A DNA stretch of 64,000 nt from Mesostigma viride (GCA_009746045.1 RPFO01000500.1:122001-186000); one strand, 5' to 3'. Counted from the stretch's first letter, positions 23,501-34,930 are shown. The notes: generated by a model from the sequence alone, not told the origin. Translations and numbers: made by a program.

Positions 23501-26500
23501 GCGGTGGCGATGGCGGCGGGGATGGTGGGGGTGGGCGCGGCAGCGGTGGTGGCGGTGGCGGTGATGGCGGCGGAGGTGGTGAAGGCGGTGGTGGTGGCGG
23601 TGGCGATGGTGGTGGTGATGGCGGCGGGGATGGCGGGGGTGGTAGTGGTGGCGGTGATGATGGTGGCGGTGATGGCGCCGGAGCTGGCGGGGATGGTGGC
23701 GGTGGCGGTGGGGATGGTGGGGGTGATGGCGGCGGAGGTGGCGGGGATGGTGGCCGTGGCGGTGGTGATGGTGGCGGCGATGGCGGTGGCGATGGCGGCG
23801 GGGATGGTGGGGGTGGGCGTGGCGGCGGTGGTGACGGTGGCGGTGATGGCGGCGGAGGTGGTGGAGACGGTGGTGGTGGCAGCCGCGATGGTGGCGGTGA
23901 TGGCGGCGGAGGTGGCGGGGATGGTGGTGGTGGTGGTGGTGGTGGTGGCGATGATGGTGGTGGTGATGGCGGGGGAGGTGGTGGAGACGGTGGCGGTGGC
24001 GGTGGCGATGGTGGAGGTGATGGCGGCGGAGGTGGCGGGGATGGTGGTGGTGGCGGTGGTGATGGTGGCGGCGATGGTGGTGGCGATGGCGATGGCGGCG
24101 GGAATGGTGGGGGTGGGCGCGGCGGCGGTGGTGACGGTGGCGGTGATGGCGGCGGAGGTGGTGGAGACGGTGGTGGTGGCGGTGGCGATGGTGGCGGTGA
24201 TGGCGGCGGAGGTGACGGGGATGGTGGTGGTGGCGGGGGCGATGGTGGCGGCGATGGCGGCGGAGGTGGCGGGGATGGTGGGGGTGGTCGCGGCGGGGGT
24301 GGTGATGGTGGCGGTGAGGGCGGCGGAGGTGGCGGGGATGGTGGGGGTGGCGGTGGTGATGGTGGCGGCGATGGCGGCGGAGGTGGCGGGGATGGTGGAG
24401 GTGGAAGCGGCGGCGGGGGTGACGGTGGCGGTGATGGCGGCGGAGGTGGCGGGGATGGTGGTGGTGGCAGTGGCGATGGTGGCGGAGAGGGCGGCGGAGG
24501 TGGCGGGGATGGTGGGGGTGGTCGCGGCGGGGGTGGTGATGGTGGCGGTGAGGGCGGCGGAGGTGGCGGGGATGGTGGGGGTGGCGGTGGTGATGGTGGC
24601 GGCGATGGCGGCGGAGGTGGCGGGGATGGTGGAGGTGGAAGCGGCGGCGGGGGTGACGGTGGCGGTGATGGCGGCGGAGGTGGCGGGGATGGTGGTGGTG
24701 GCAGTGGCGGTGGTGGCGGAGAGGGCGGCGGAGGTGGCGGGGATGGTGGTGGTGGCGGTGGTGATGGTGGCGGCGATGGCGGTGGTGGCAGTGGCGATGG
24801 TGGCGGAGAGGGCGGAGGAGGTGGCGGGGATGGTGGTGGTGGCGATGGTGATGGTGGCGGCGATGGCGGTGGAGGTGGCGGGGATGGTGGGGGTGGGCGC
24901 GGCGGGGGTGGTGATGGTGGCGGTGATGGCGGCGGAGGTGGCGGAGACGGTGGTGGTGGCAGTGGAGATGGTGGCGGTGATGGTGGCGGAGGTGGCGGGG
25001 ATGGTGGTGGTGGCGGTGGTGATGGTGGCGGCGATGGCGGTGGTGGCAGTGGCGATGGTGGCGGAGAGGGCGGCGGAGGTGGCGGGGATGGTGGTGGTGG
25101 CGGTGGTGATGGTGGCGGCGATGGCGGAGGAGGCGGCGGGGATGGTGGGGGTGGGCGCGGCGGGGGTGGTGATGGTGGCGGTGATGGCGGCGGAGGTGGC
25201 GGAGACGGTGGTGGTGGCAGTGGAGATGGTGGCGGTGATGGTGGCGGAGGTGGCCGGGATGGTGGTGGTGGCGGTGGTGATGGTGGCGGCGATGGTGGTG
25301 GAGGTGGCGGTGATGGTGGGGGTGGGCGCGGTGGGGGTGGTGATGGTGGCGGTGATGGCGGCGGAGGTGGTGGAGACGGTGGGGGTGGCGGTGGCGATGG
25401 TGGCGGTGATGGCGGCGGAGGTGGTGGAGACGGTGGTGGTGGCGGTGGTGATGGTGGTGGGGATGGCGGAGGAGGTGGTGGTGATGGTGGTGGTGGGCGT
25501 GGGGGCGGTGGTGATGGTGGAGGTGATGGCGGTGGTGGTGGCGGGGATGGTGGCGGCGGCGGTGGTGATGGCGGTGGCGATGGTGGCGGAGGTGGCGGTG
25601 ATGGTGGCGGAGGTGGCGGTGATGGTGGCGGAGGTGGCGGGGATGGTGGTGGTGGCGGTGGTGATGGTGGCGGCGATGGTGGTGGAGGTGGCGGTGATGG
25701 TGGGGGTGGGCGCGGCGGGGGTGGTGATGGTGGCGGTGATGGCGGCGGAGGTGGTGGAGACGGTGGGGGTGGCGGTGGCGATGGTGGCGGTGATGGCGGA
25801 GGAGGTGGTGGAGACGGTGGTGGTGGCGGTGGCGATGGTGGTGGTGATGGCGGAGGAGGCGGCGGTGATGGTGGGGGTTGGCGCGGCGGTGGCGGTGATG
25901 GCTGCGGAGGTGGTGGAGACGGTGGTGGTGGGAGTGGCGATGGTGGCGGTGACGGTGGCGGAGGTGGCGGGGATGGTGGTGGTGGCGGTGGCGATGGTGG
26001 CGGCGGTGGCGATGGTGGCGGCGATGGCGGAGGAGGTGGCGGGAATGGTGGGGGTGACGGTGGTGGTGGCGGTGGTGATGGTGGCGGTGATGGCGGTGGT
26101 GGCAGTGGCGATGGTGGCGGAGAGGGCGGCGGAGGTGGCGGGGGTGGTGGTGGTGGCGGCGATGGCGGGGGAGGTGGTGGTGACGGTGGGGGTGGGCGCG
26201 GTGGCGGGGGTGATGGTGGTGGTGGTGGCGACGGTGGCGGCGACGGTGGTGGCGGTGGGCATGCTTGTGTATTGCATGTCTCTGTCTGTTCCAGGTCCGT
26301 GGGGCAGGACCCGCCACCATACTTGGGGAGGGAGGCAATGCTGCGCGTGCGGCTCCGCGTGCCCCCGCCACAAGCCACGGAGCACACTCCCCAGGGTGTC
26401 CAGGGAGACACCTGCACCATACCCATGTAAGTAGTCATTCGATACGCGGGGCACATTGTGCTATCAGCAGCCATGAAGGCGAACAGGAAAGCTCAACCTT

Positions 26501-29500
26501 CCGAGTGGGACGGTACAACGATTTCTACATGCATACAAGCGGATGGGCCAAAAGCCCACCGCTGGAGCGAGGCCATGGACTAAAACTATTGTCATTTTCA
26601 GATAGAATGGCGACTGTCAGCATGCATGTACAAGGATTGTTACAACGTGCTGCCATGGTCGCATGGTACAAGGTGGTCCCGCTTGTTAAACCCACGGGTG
26701 CCACAAATAGAATCGACACGTCGCGTGCAGCGTGGTCAGATACGGCCCGCAGAGCCGCACATGCAGCAGTTTCGTCCCATGAAGCAGTATCGTCCAAGGA
26801 AACAAGGTTAAAGAAGAACATATATATGAGATGCTGCCTCAAAGGCACACACCGCAGGAATGGGATCCGAAATGAAAAAAAAAAAGATGCATGAAGGGCA
26901 GTCAGGAACGGAGTCAGGAACGGAGGTAACAGGCAAATTTCTGCTGTGCCCTATGTTTCGAGATTCCCAGTTTAACGACTGGGGACATGCAAACTTCCGA
27001 GTACAAGCGACGCACACAATTGCTGACCTCGAGGGCTCATAGACACGTCTGATGTGTCATATCCAACTAAGCTACCCATCGGTGGACAGGGGTATCCTGG
27101 TATTGCAGCGTGGGGGAAGGCATCTGCACTCGCGCGGGACCAGGAAGGCGCTAACAGCAGAATTGAAGTCCTTGGACCCATGTGGGGTGCAAGCACAGGC
27201 GTCTGGTGGCCACACGCATGTGCTGTCGCTGGTTGGCTCGCAGCAGCCAGGCGCCCAACCATCTCTGTGGCTATGCCTTTGTCGTGGTGGGTTCATGTCC
27301 AGGCCAGGACCCTGGGACGATCTGCAGTACATGGACGCTGCCGATTCATGGAAACTGTGGCTGAATCCGTCTGCAACGACTAGTTTCTCGGTTGACACTT
27401 GAGGCACGATGGGGCTGCAACCGGCAGGCCCCCATCATCCTTTATTGCCACAAGTGGTGCACGGGGTGTACACACAGACGCGCACATGCACACGCGCACA
27501 CACACACGCCCCCATACTTAACTATGTGTACCCACACGCGCATACGCATGTACAGACTGCAAGGTACATGTACAGACATGCACACGCTGCCACCCAAGAA
27601 ACGGAAACCAGGAAAGGAAAGAAGGTTGTGTCACTCACCGTGCAGTTGGTGGCGTAACTCGTCTTCATGAACATCTCGGCGTCGTCAAGAATCATGGCCA
27701 CGCCCACAGGGGGGCCTGCGCAGTAAGACAGTGATGAGGCAGGCCATGTGATTGAGCCAATGAGGGAGGGATCAGAGAAGGGATGACCGTTGATCATGCT
27801 AGTCACTGCGCAGCAGGGTGGGTTAAAAATAAGAGGGATCTGAACCAGCATGCCCTGTGACACGAGGGCACATCGCACCCACCCACAAAGCTCCTCCGGC
27901 CTCACCTTCCCCATACAGTACGGCCAGTCTCACCTTCCGCATAGATCACGACCTGCTTGAGCTGACCATCCGGCGCCACCCACTCCCCGTTCAGGCGCGT
28001 CCAGTCATCGCTGGTAACCGTCGCGTTGGCCACCTGCATGTACTGGACGCCACCTGTCACGGTTTCCTGCATCGCCCGTGATGTGGGGCAGACGGATGTT
28101 TGGGAAGAGGGGTTTTGTTCCTTATTAAAACACTGGTGTGCAAGGATTGAATCACCATGACCTAGGCAAAAGAGGTGATGATTGCCTGCATGATGCAAAT
28201 ACTGCTTTCAATCCCTGCACCTAACACTCAACATTGGAGCCGACATCAAAATTGAAGCTACAATTCCACGGTTTGTCCCCCCAGACCATCCCATAATAGG
28301 CAGGGCAAAGGGTAGCATTAAGAGTCAGAAACGATGGTGCCACAAAGCCATGTGGCACAGATTGACATTAGCACTGCTCTCTTGCCTGACATGTCTACCT
28401 GCTTCATGGTCAGCATGGCGGTGCGAGCCATGTGGCACAGATTGACTCATATTGGCAGTACTCTCTTGCCCAACATGCCTACCTGCTTCACGGTCAGCAT
28501 GGCGGGTGCGCTGGCAGCCTGCTTGACGCGCACCCACGCGGTGAGGTAGTACCGCTGGCCCGGGAACGTGGCCTGGGTGATGTCCTGTGGGGTCCAACCC
28601 CGCAGGATTATTATTGATGCACCACGCCGGCAAGCCCACCGCAGAGCAGCCAGCATCAGGGCAATGTCACACAGACACAGGGGCGCAAAGGGAAGGAGAC
28701 GCATAGAGATGCGAGAGGAACAGCCAGCGTGGATGTTAGCATAAGAAACCTTACTCCCTGCACATCACCATAGCAGGTCACAGTGCAATTCACAAACAAA
28801 GAATTCAAGCATAGGCTAGCTATGGGCAAAGAACTGCTACTCGCGTAAGCAGATGGCCACCCGCAAGCAGAGCTTATGAAAACCCTTCCAGGTAAACAGA
28901 AATGCAAATGTCATAACGGCTTCCGGAACATCAGGTGCTGCTGGCAACAGGGCCAAGCATGGACGGTGCAGCCACCGGTGGAAGCCCCTGGCTATACCTG
29001 CGCTGGCCCCTCCCACGTCGCCACGGTGCGGTTTGAAACCAGCAGCCCTCGGAGGCCCGTCCTCGCGAGTGTGGATCGGCCCACGTTGGCGGACAGGCCG
29101 AACGCAAACCTGCCAGGGGGGGAGTCAAAGCGAGCAGGAAAGCTGGGTCATGCAACTCCACCGGACTTCAACACGAATTAGCCAACCAAGGCGCCGCTCA
29201 TGCGATAGATCAAGCAATTATCCCATCCGGAAACGACAGGGAGTATACTGACAACTGAAAAACATTGCCTGCAGGCCCACACCCCTCACCAAGGCTGTGC
29301 GGTCCCAGTTTCCATGGAGGGGTTGATGATCAGGTTGTCCGGCGGTCCCTGGATGCCTGCCATGATCTTGCTCTGCTTGGTGATGTCGGTGTTGGTGACC
29401 TGGCCCGCGGTAACCCCGTATCCGTTCCAGTCGGCCGTTCCCTGTGCGTTTAGCAGCCAGAAGAGCGCCCCCGCCGCTGGGCCCCCGCTGGCCGCACTCT

Positions 29501-32500
29501 CCTGCGTCGCACGGTAGATGCCATCAAACACGCGCACGCGCTCGTCCAGGGTGTCCGAGGGGCCCGTTGCGCGGTGGCCAAACTCGGCGCCGACAACTGG
29601 CATCCGCAAGATGTTCTGGGCGTCCTCGATGTGTGCCGCGTTCCAGCGGGACAGGAACTCCAGCTCTTGCGACAAGGGGGACCCGCCCAGCCTGGGGTGC
29701 ATTGGGGGGTGGGAGTGGTGGGAGGCCAAGGCATGCGCGCAGCACCCGCGCCGAGGCATGCACGCAGCACCCGCCGAGGCATGCGTGCAGCAGCGGCTGA
29801 GCCGTTGTTGTCAGTGGCTTCACGGACCAGAGTCTCCTGACCCGGCTCCGTGTGATGCATCTCTCCACTTCGAAGCAAGAAACGGCCTGACGACGCCTGT
29901 TTTTCTTCAAACACCAAGCATGGCAGACATTTCAGCCCAATCTGACGCCGTCCATCTTTGTCGCCCACAGAAAGCCAAGTCCACTTCAAGGATGCGAGGA
30001 TGGATACCCTGTTGCATGTTTGGCCATGGCATCCTGGCTTGCATGCCTGTGACAGGTACACTCAGCCCCTTGCCATCCTTGTATGGAGCAAACGCAGCCT
30101 GGTGTGCAAACAAGGCAACTCACCAGGCCTGGCGCAGACAAACGTGGCGGGAGGCACACCCAGGTGCATGCGTGCAGATGCACAGAGGAAAGTGCACATT
30201 AACTTGAAAAGAGGTGTCAGAAGAGTCATTTACTATCTCAGGCCAACATTTCCAAGTGGCAGGCCCCAGGAGCAGATAACACGCAAGCTTAGTCGCGCTT
30301 AGTCGTGTGGGTAGGCAGCTACAAGGAACCCCTAGATAGATAACCCGTGCAGTCTGATGTCTGTGTTCTGGGAAATGAAGAGAGATGTATCCCTATACCA
30401 GAAACACTGAGTACAGGGAAAACATGGAAGCCCTTCTTGTTCCTTTAGCTCTCAAAAACCACTCACAATTCCGGTTGCATGCTTTAACATCAAAATGCCA
30501 TGGCTCAATGTAAAGCCCGTTCCTCAGCAGCGGTAATCATAGATGGTTTGGCATGTCCAGTTCTCCTCCGGCCAAAGTTTTCAGGCAACTGTGCATGTGA
30601 TAGGCCATGCTTTAGCAAGCTATACATGACAAATCACAAGTCACCTGGGCACCCTGTTTGGAAAAACAAAAAGATTTCGATGCTTTCCAGTTCGCAGCAT
30701 TTCAACTCACAACAATCCCTACATCCATGGCCGCACATATGCGATTATTTTTATACCACACATAGCCACCAGCCATTCAAAGCATTCCCACGCTGGCCCT
30801 TAGGTCCCTAAGTAATACGGTCACGGAAATACATGCGAACCTCTCAGCAATAAGGTCACGGGAATAGGGCATACATCTCAGCAGATGGTGTGAATATGCT
30901 CACATCCGGGTACACGTGGTGCGTCGCAAAGTCGATGTTTGGGATGGAGTGGACGTTGATGAAGTCCCCGCCTGCCACCGCGCACGTGCGAGCCGCGCCG
31001 TATGGGGACGGGCCATGCCAGGTCAGTAAAGAGGGGAATTGTGCTTCTTGACAAAGCAAACCCTGCGGCTTGCCTGGCAGGCATCACACGGCCATCATGG
31101 CTGCAATCCGATAGACTAGCGGCGTGACAGAAACCAAGAAGCCAAGCAGAGCCGTTCATGGCACCACCGGATGGTCCATTCGGCTCCCAGTGTAGACCCC
31201 AGCAATCAATACCCACACGAGCCAGCAAGCACTGCGCCCCGACAGAGAAAGGCATGAGATGGAGTAAAGGGGCTGGCACACTGCCACGCAGCTGCGTGCG
31301 ACCTCCTTATTCCCCGTGATCTCGGTATCCAGGCATGCATGCATGCATGCATGCACGCCGGCAGGCAGGCACGAAGGCGAGCAAGTGCACCAGCAATGAA
31401 GTGTGTATAGGATGGTCGTACACCCCCAAATGAGGCACATGGGGGAGTGTGCATTCAGGACTTGACACTCGGTTGTGCGCGTTGACGCCTCTCTGTGCAC
31501 GCGCTGTAGGTGGGCCATGGATGAGGGTCCACCTACCTAGCCAGACATGACCGCCTGCATCATGAGCTTGGATACGGACCACTTTGCCAGAAGGGTCCTG
31601 CGTGGCAGGTGCTCACCACGGTGGAGCCACACCTAACAGGGCACATCACCCAATGACCAGATAGGGGAAACCCTTTACCATACCTGTCCTGCACGCCCAC
31701 CGCCTGCATGGCACACACATGCCAGGACGCACACGCAGCACAGAGGAAAGGGCGGGACGTGAGTGGCACACTTGAAAGGGCCGCCACTTGAAAGGGCAGC
31801 CAAACGATCCAGGCCGCAAAAGGCATCTTAGCAAGGAAAGGAGAGGCTGGGTGAGCGCACACCGCCACCCAGCATGACAGAGGATGGCCCACCAACCGAC
31901 TAGTGTGTGGTTCCGGTACTGAATTGCAATTAGCTATACCTAGCGGACAAGTGCAGGGATGACTGCACACAAAGGGGGTGTGAGGAGAGAGCGGCACGCA
32001 CCCTGGGTTGGCATTCAGGCACCGGTCAGGCGTCAGCGGCCCATAGTGACCCTCGCTGCCCACAGTGACCAGGTGGTTGGGGTCCACCAGCTTCACAAAT
32101 GCCGCCATCTCCGCCGCCCATGCCTGCGGCACACAGCACACGGCATGGTGGCAGGCACATGGGCGTAGTTGAGGCAGGGGGCATGCGAACCGTGACACAC
32201 TTTCCCTGCTGCGTGGGCTGGCCAGGTAGAGGCAGCGGTCGAGGGGGGCAATACATGCGGGGTGGGTGGCACGTATCGTGAAGGACAGGGAGGCACTCAG
32301 AAGAGGCCTACAGGGAGGGAGCGGAACAGAGGGCCATCACCTGGCCCACCACCCACAAGACGGCCTTTCACAAGGGCTGTCAGGTGCTGGTGTGAGCGTC
32401 AGCATGAACAGGCAAAACAAGGGTAGGTAGGGATGAGCGCGGCACGTGGGTGGCTGCTGCTACGAGGCGAAGCCTGCCACACGACCCAAGGCAGGTGTGC

Positions 32501-34930
32501 AACATGGGCACTGGTGGAAAAGGGGCAGCTCCCGTACCTGGATGGTCGTCCCATTTGGCACTGAGTAGCTCCGAGGCTCGTTGATGAGCTCCCACCCTGT
32601 CCATGTCACAGCAACAGCTTGCCAGGGCAGATATCAGCGCTGGCAACGGGTCACGGCTCGGGTCACCCGGACCGCCGGTGGCTTGGGAGGACGCCGGTAT
32701 TAACAGAAACTTAGTGCATTATATTTGGCAGGAACATAGGAGGCCATGTGTGTAAGCCCAAAGAAACGATGCCACCGTAAGCCCCAAAGCGGCAGCAAAA
32801 GGGCAGCAAAAAGTGCGCCAGAGGATACATAAGGGGCACGCACGCACCGAAAATGTTCCTGTCCTCGCGGTATATGATGCCGGTGAACACATTCTTGCGG
32901 TTGAGGACCGTGCGCACGTGCTCCTTGAAGTAGCCCTTGCACACTGCCCGCACGCATGCACGCCCACGCGCCGACCCCCACATGGTGCCGTTCCCGCGCG
33001 CACCAAGGCATCCAAACGGGGGAAAGGGTGGAGGTCAGAATTCAGGTCAAGGCCCAGAGTGAACGACACCCTCATCTCAGTTTGAAAGTGAAGGCAGTAA
33101 AAGAGAGCACTAATCAGCACTGCTGAAATTAATCAAGACCAGAGTTGTGCAAGCACACGCCCTAGTCCAGCATATACCTACATAAATTCCATATGTCCTA
33201 TATATAGCCCAGTCACTATAAAGCATAAACCATAAGCGCTGCGACCGCAGGCGCCCTTACCGCCATCGGTGTAAAAATCGTCCATGTTGGTCAGCCCTGC
33301 GCCGCTGCTGTTGGCCCACTGCACGTACTGGGGCACGCCGCCATAATCCTCCCACCAGTTGACGAGCGACAGCAGGACCCTCAGGTTCAGCCGCTGCGCC
33401 TCCGCCAGCACAAAGTCTAGCCCAACAAACACGTACTGCACGGCGCGCACACAAGAGGAAGTAGTGAGCAACCACGCCTTGAGCCGGGGCTGTAGGGCTG
33501 AATGGATAAATGGAGGGATGTGGAGGCGCGGGCGGTGCATGGCTGAGCATGGGTCACTGGGACTAGGGAGGCCGACCCCTCCTCAAGAAGGGGACCCCCT
33601 CGAAAAGCCTAGCATTGAGGGTTCTGCCTTTCTGTGGTTCAGGGAATGCATGGCAAGGAAAACATGTGTAGGGTTGCTGGCAGCCAGACCACGCCCCGCC
33701 GCCTAGGTACCTCTGCGTAGGTGCCCGGCCACTTCTGCAGCGCGTTCCAGTTCTGTGCGCCGTCTGCATTAAGGAAGAGCGGCAGTGATGGGAGCGCACT
33801 TGTCAGCTGGCATACGCAACAGACTTGAACGCGCACAAGACAAAGAAAGGGCAAAAGGTGCCGCCAGGCAAGAGAAAGGGCAGGGGGTGTTCAACCGCTG
33901 ACCGATTAACATAGAGAACAGAACCAACAGGTAAAGGATGATACACCGTACACAGGTAAATGATAAAGGTAAACCGTAAACAGGTCAAGGATGGGTGACG
34001 AACCGTTGAAGGCCCACGTCCTGAGCACCGTCATCCCCAGTCGTGCACCATCCTCCAGGACGCTGGTGACGAGCGACCGCTGGCTCAGGTCCGCTGCTGT
34101 GGTCATCAGCCAGTAGGTGTTCCAGCCGTTGAAGTAGAATGGACGGCCGTTGAGGAAGAACTGGACGCCACGAGTGGTGACAAAGCCTGTGTCTGCGGGA
34201 AGGGCTGCCACGTCATACTCCTCCCGGGTGCCCCCTCCTGGCAGATCGGCGTGACAGCAGAGGTGTCGCAGGAGCAGAAGTAGCCCAACAACCACCAAAT
34301 GAACAGGTTGAGGCTTTAGATGTATAAAAGCGTCGGTGACTGCTTATGAAAGCGTCGGTGACTGCTTACGCAGATTCTGTGTTTGGGAAGGCAGAGCATG
34401 CAAGGACATTTCAGCGCGTGGTATCGTGCTCAGACGCAGGCGTATCGAATGCCATAATCTATTGCTTTCCAGGTATCCGGGACATATGACCGTGCGACCT
34501 ACATGTGACCATGTCACTGTACGTGGTCTTATTAACCGGAAAATGCAGTATGCTCTGCCACTCCAGCATGGAGCTCTGAAGCACATCAGCAGAGGCAAAT
34601 GCACAGCCTGCAATCCACAAGCAGCCCATGATGCAAACTGCTCACAATGTTACCTTCAGACAGAGAAGAAAGACTCGACTGCCAGCTGGCCCCGCCTGCA
34701 ATCATTTTCCAAGCCATTGAAGTAAGCTGTTGGTCTGCCGGGTTGAAGACTTCCTTAATAAAATCAACTGCAGACTCAGTAGCTCCGTTCCCCATCTCTG
34801 CCGGCCTGAAACTAACAGATAAGCCAGCGTTTTCCTTATTGATCCCTCCCCGCCCTGCACCGACAACAAGGGCGCATAACATCGCTAACTCCAGGATCCA
34901 GAAGAACGACGCTCTGGCGCGCCGCTCCAT
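12722..34930 (-). CDS. secreted modular GH5 endo-1,4-beta-mannanase with CBM, TSP1, Ser/Pro rod and three novel repeats
   Basis: Rebuilt from splice signals and codon phase as 23 exons encoding ~2,174 residues. Exons: 34,930-34,654; 34,192-34,004; 33,763-33,711; 33,435-33,261; 32,943-32,848; 32,596-32,538; 32,123-31,940 (or to 32,002); 30,971-30,875; 29,691-29,290; 29,109-28,998; 28,584-28,483; 28,066-27,934; 27,715-27,639; 26,411-22,928; 21,774-21,655; 20,850-20,708; 20,219-20,111; 19,949-19,848; 18,043-17,910; 16,776-16,668; 14,559-14,443; 13,800-13,658; 12,829-12,722. Phases agree at every junction if exon 7 ends at 31,940. Start ATG 34,930 gives a signal peptide ([16 protein letters not shown]). 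The GH5 domain has both catalytic glutamates, WELINEP (~E270) and VVGAEFG (~E413). Known GH5 mannanases cut internal beta-1,4-mannosyl bonds. The rest looks like an extracellular-matrix scaffold, so the enzyme is probably anchored in or acts on the algal wall. Exon 7/8 and 8/9 junctions are the least certain. Confidence 0.82.
14236..14376. repeat. 35-bp tandem repeat in intron (C3/A3)
   Basis: Nearly four copies of a unit containing CATCACATGCCATGCACGG. Intronic by the gene model. Confidence 0.9.
15085..16435. mobile_element. piggyBac-like non-autonomous element in intron B2/C3
   Basis: TTAA at 15,085-15,088 is followed by CCCTTAGTCCGCTGACCC. The exact inverted counterpart (CCCTTAGTCCGCTAACCC on the minus strand, 17 of 18 identical) ends at 16,431 and is followed by TTAA at 16,432-16,435. 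TTAA target duplication plus terminal inverted repeats beginning CCC is the signature of the piggyBac superfamily. The 1,343-bp interior has no transposase-like frame, so movement would depend on an element elsewhere. It contains an additional inverted repeat CCCCCCGACAGGTCGGGGGG near the right end. Confidence 0.75.
16668..19949 (-). CDS. C-terminal module 2 (exons C2, A2, B2)
   Basis: Exons of 102, 134 and 109 bp (19,949-19,848; 18,043-17,910; 16,776-16,668) repeat the module-1 design in the same phases. C2 has [20 protein letters not shown] and ends NHEHE (compare SHKHT). A2 has [20 protein letters not shown]...IALRSQQ. B2 has [20 protein letters not shown] and ends PPLGCGDA. B1 and B2 are exactly equal in length. 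The introns hold the 12-bp and 36-bp tandem repeats. Confidence 0.7.
18121..18430. repeat. 36-bp tandem repeat in intron (C2/A2), about 8.5 units
   Basis: Units of the form AACAATATACTATTACCTGG + CATATACTATTACAAT. Variant units (TAGCTAGC, ACGATTAC, ACAAGAAC) recur every third or fourth unit, giving a higher-order repeat. The region is AT-rich. Confidence 0.93.
19432..19505. repeat. 12-bp tandem repeat in intron (C2/A2)
   Basis: Six copies of TCAAGTCGGCAA / TCAACTCGGCAA. Intronic by the gene model. Confidence 0.9.
20111..21774 (-). CDS. C-terminal module 1 (exons C1, A1, B1)
   Basis: Three exons of 120, 143 and 109 bp (21,774-21,655; 20,850-20,708; 20,219-20,111) encode residues ~1,814-1,937. 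C1 has [13 protein letters not shown]...[14 protein letters not shown] and ends SHKHT. A1 starts V-W-V-K and has [22 protein letters not shown]1 has [20 protein letters not shown] and ends GCGDI. Exon phases are 1-1, 1-0 and 0-1. A1 leaves through a GC donor (AG|GCAAGT), the usual non-canonical class. The strand-rich pattern resembles small beta-sandwich modules such as pre-peptidase C-terminal domains, but I do not recognise the family. Between C1 and exon 14 lies the (GGCAA)n intron. Confidence 0.7.
21837..22553. repeat. (GGCAA)n pentanucleotide microsatellite, about 143 perfect units
   Basis: An uninterrupted ~716-bp run of GGCAA on the plus strand, lying in the intron between exon 14 and exon C1. 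Because the unit is five bases, all frames stay open and give spurious long GKARQ (plus) and LALPC (minus) frames. The flanks 22,554-22,760 are degenerate versions of the same unit. Confidence 0.97.
22928..26411 (-). CDS. exon 14: thrombospondin type 1 repeat plus ~1,100-residue Ser/Pro-rich rod
   Basis: The exon opens after GTGCAG with [20 protein letters not shown]...[18 protein letters not shown]. This is a canonical TSP1 repeat (W-x2-W, CSVxCGGG, six Cys) at residues ~653-705. It then runs as [19 protein letters not shown]-type repeats to about residue 1,800 and ends SPTACGNN before the donor GTATGG at 22,927. SerPro motifs of this kind in pherophorins and other volvocalean wall proteins are hydroxylated and arabinosylated into extended rods. 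The rod separates the enzyme/CBM half from the C-terminal modules. The underlying DNA is a 3.3-kb minisatellite, so allele length is expected to vary and the assembly here may be imprecise. Confidence 0.85.
22968..26262. repeat. GGN-rich coding minisatellite
   Basis: About 3.3 kb of GGTGGCGATGGTGG-like sequence on the plus strand, the complement of the Ser/Pro codons of exon 14. A higher-order unit with GGTGGGGGTGGGCGCGGC recurs roughly every 200-400 bp. Five frames remain open throughout. Confidence 0.93.
27639..29330 (-). CDS. exons 9 (end) to 13: CBM4/9-like carbohydrate-binding module
   Basis: Downstream of the catalytic domain: [20 protein letters not shown] (exons 9/10), [40 protein letters not shown] (exon 11), [16 protein letters not shown] and [15 protein letters not shown] with VVIYAEG (exon 12), and [12 protein letters not shown] (exon 13). 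This is the strand order of the CBM_4_9 fold: an N-terminal 'NPxME/FExG', a central 'YxLTAWVRV', a 'W..L.G.W' and a closing 'hDDh.h.'. Such modules bind glucans, xylans or mannans, so it most likely targets the enzyme to wall polysaccharide. All five exons join in phase with AG/GT borders. Confidence 0.8.
29290..34930 (-). CDS. exons 1-9: signal peptide and GH5 mannanase catalytic domain
   Basis: Exon 1 carries the signal peptide and a ~65-residue linker. Exon 2 gives [12 protein letters not shown] and VLRTWAFN. Exon 3 continues [18 protein letters not shown], exon 4 [16 protein letters not shown] and [13 protein letters not shown]. Exon 5 gives [19 protein letters not shown], exon 6 [19 protein letters not shown] with the acid/base Glu, exon 7 [17 protein letters not shown], exon 8 [21 protein letters not shown], exon 9 [20 protein letters not shown] and GAEFG with the nucleophile Glu, then [20 protein letters not shown]. 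This order is that of plant-type GH5 (subfamily 7) endo-mannanases such as tomato and Arabidopsis MAN enzymes. If exon 7 runs to 31,940, an extra Cys-rich stretch ([12 protein letters not shown]) precedes DFI. A competing exon at 31,614-31,555 ([20 protein letters not shown]) would join exon 8 in phase but not exon 7. Confidence 0.85.

Noticed and set aside
22930-26454. Four additional >1,100-codon frames (plus-strand Gly/Asp- and Val/Met/Ala-rich; minus-strand Thr/Ala/Ile- and His/Arg-rich) over exon 14
   Set aside because: They are shadows of the GGN repeat. Only the Ser/Pro frame continues the TSP1 domain in phase and joins the flanking exons.
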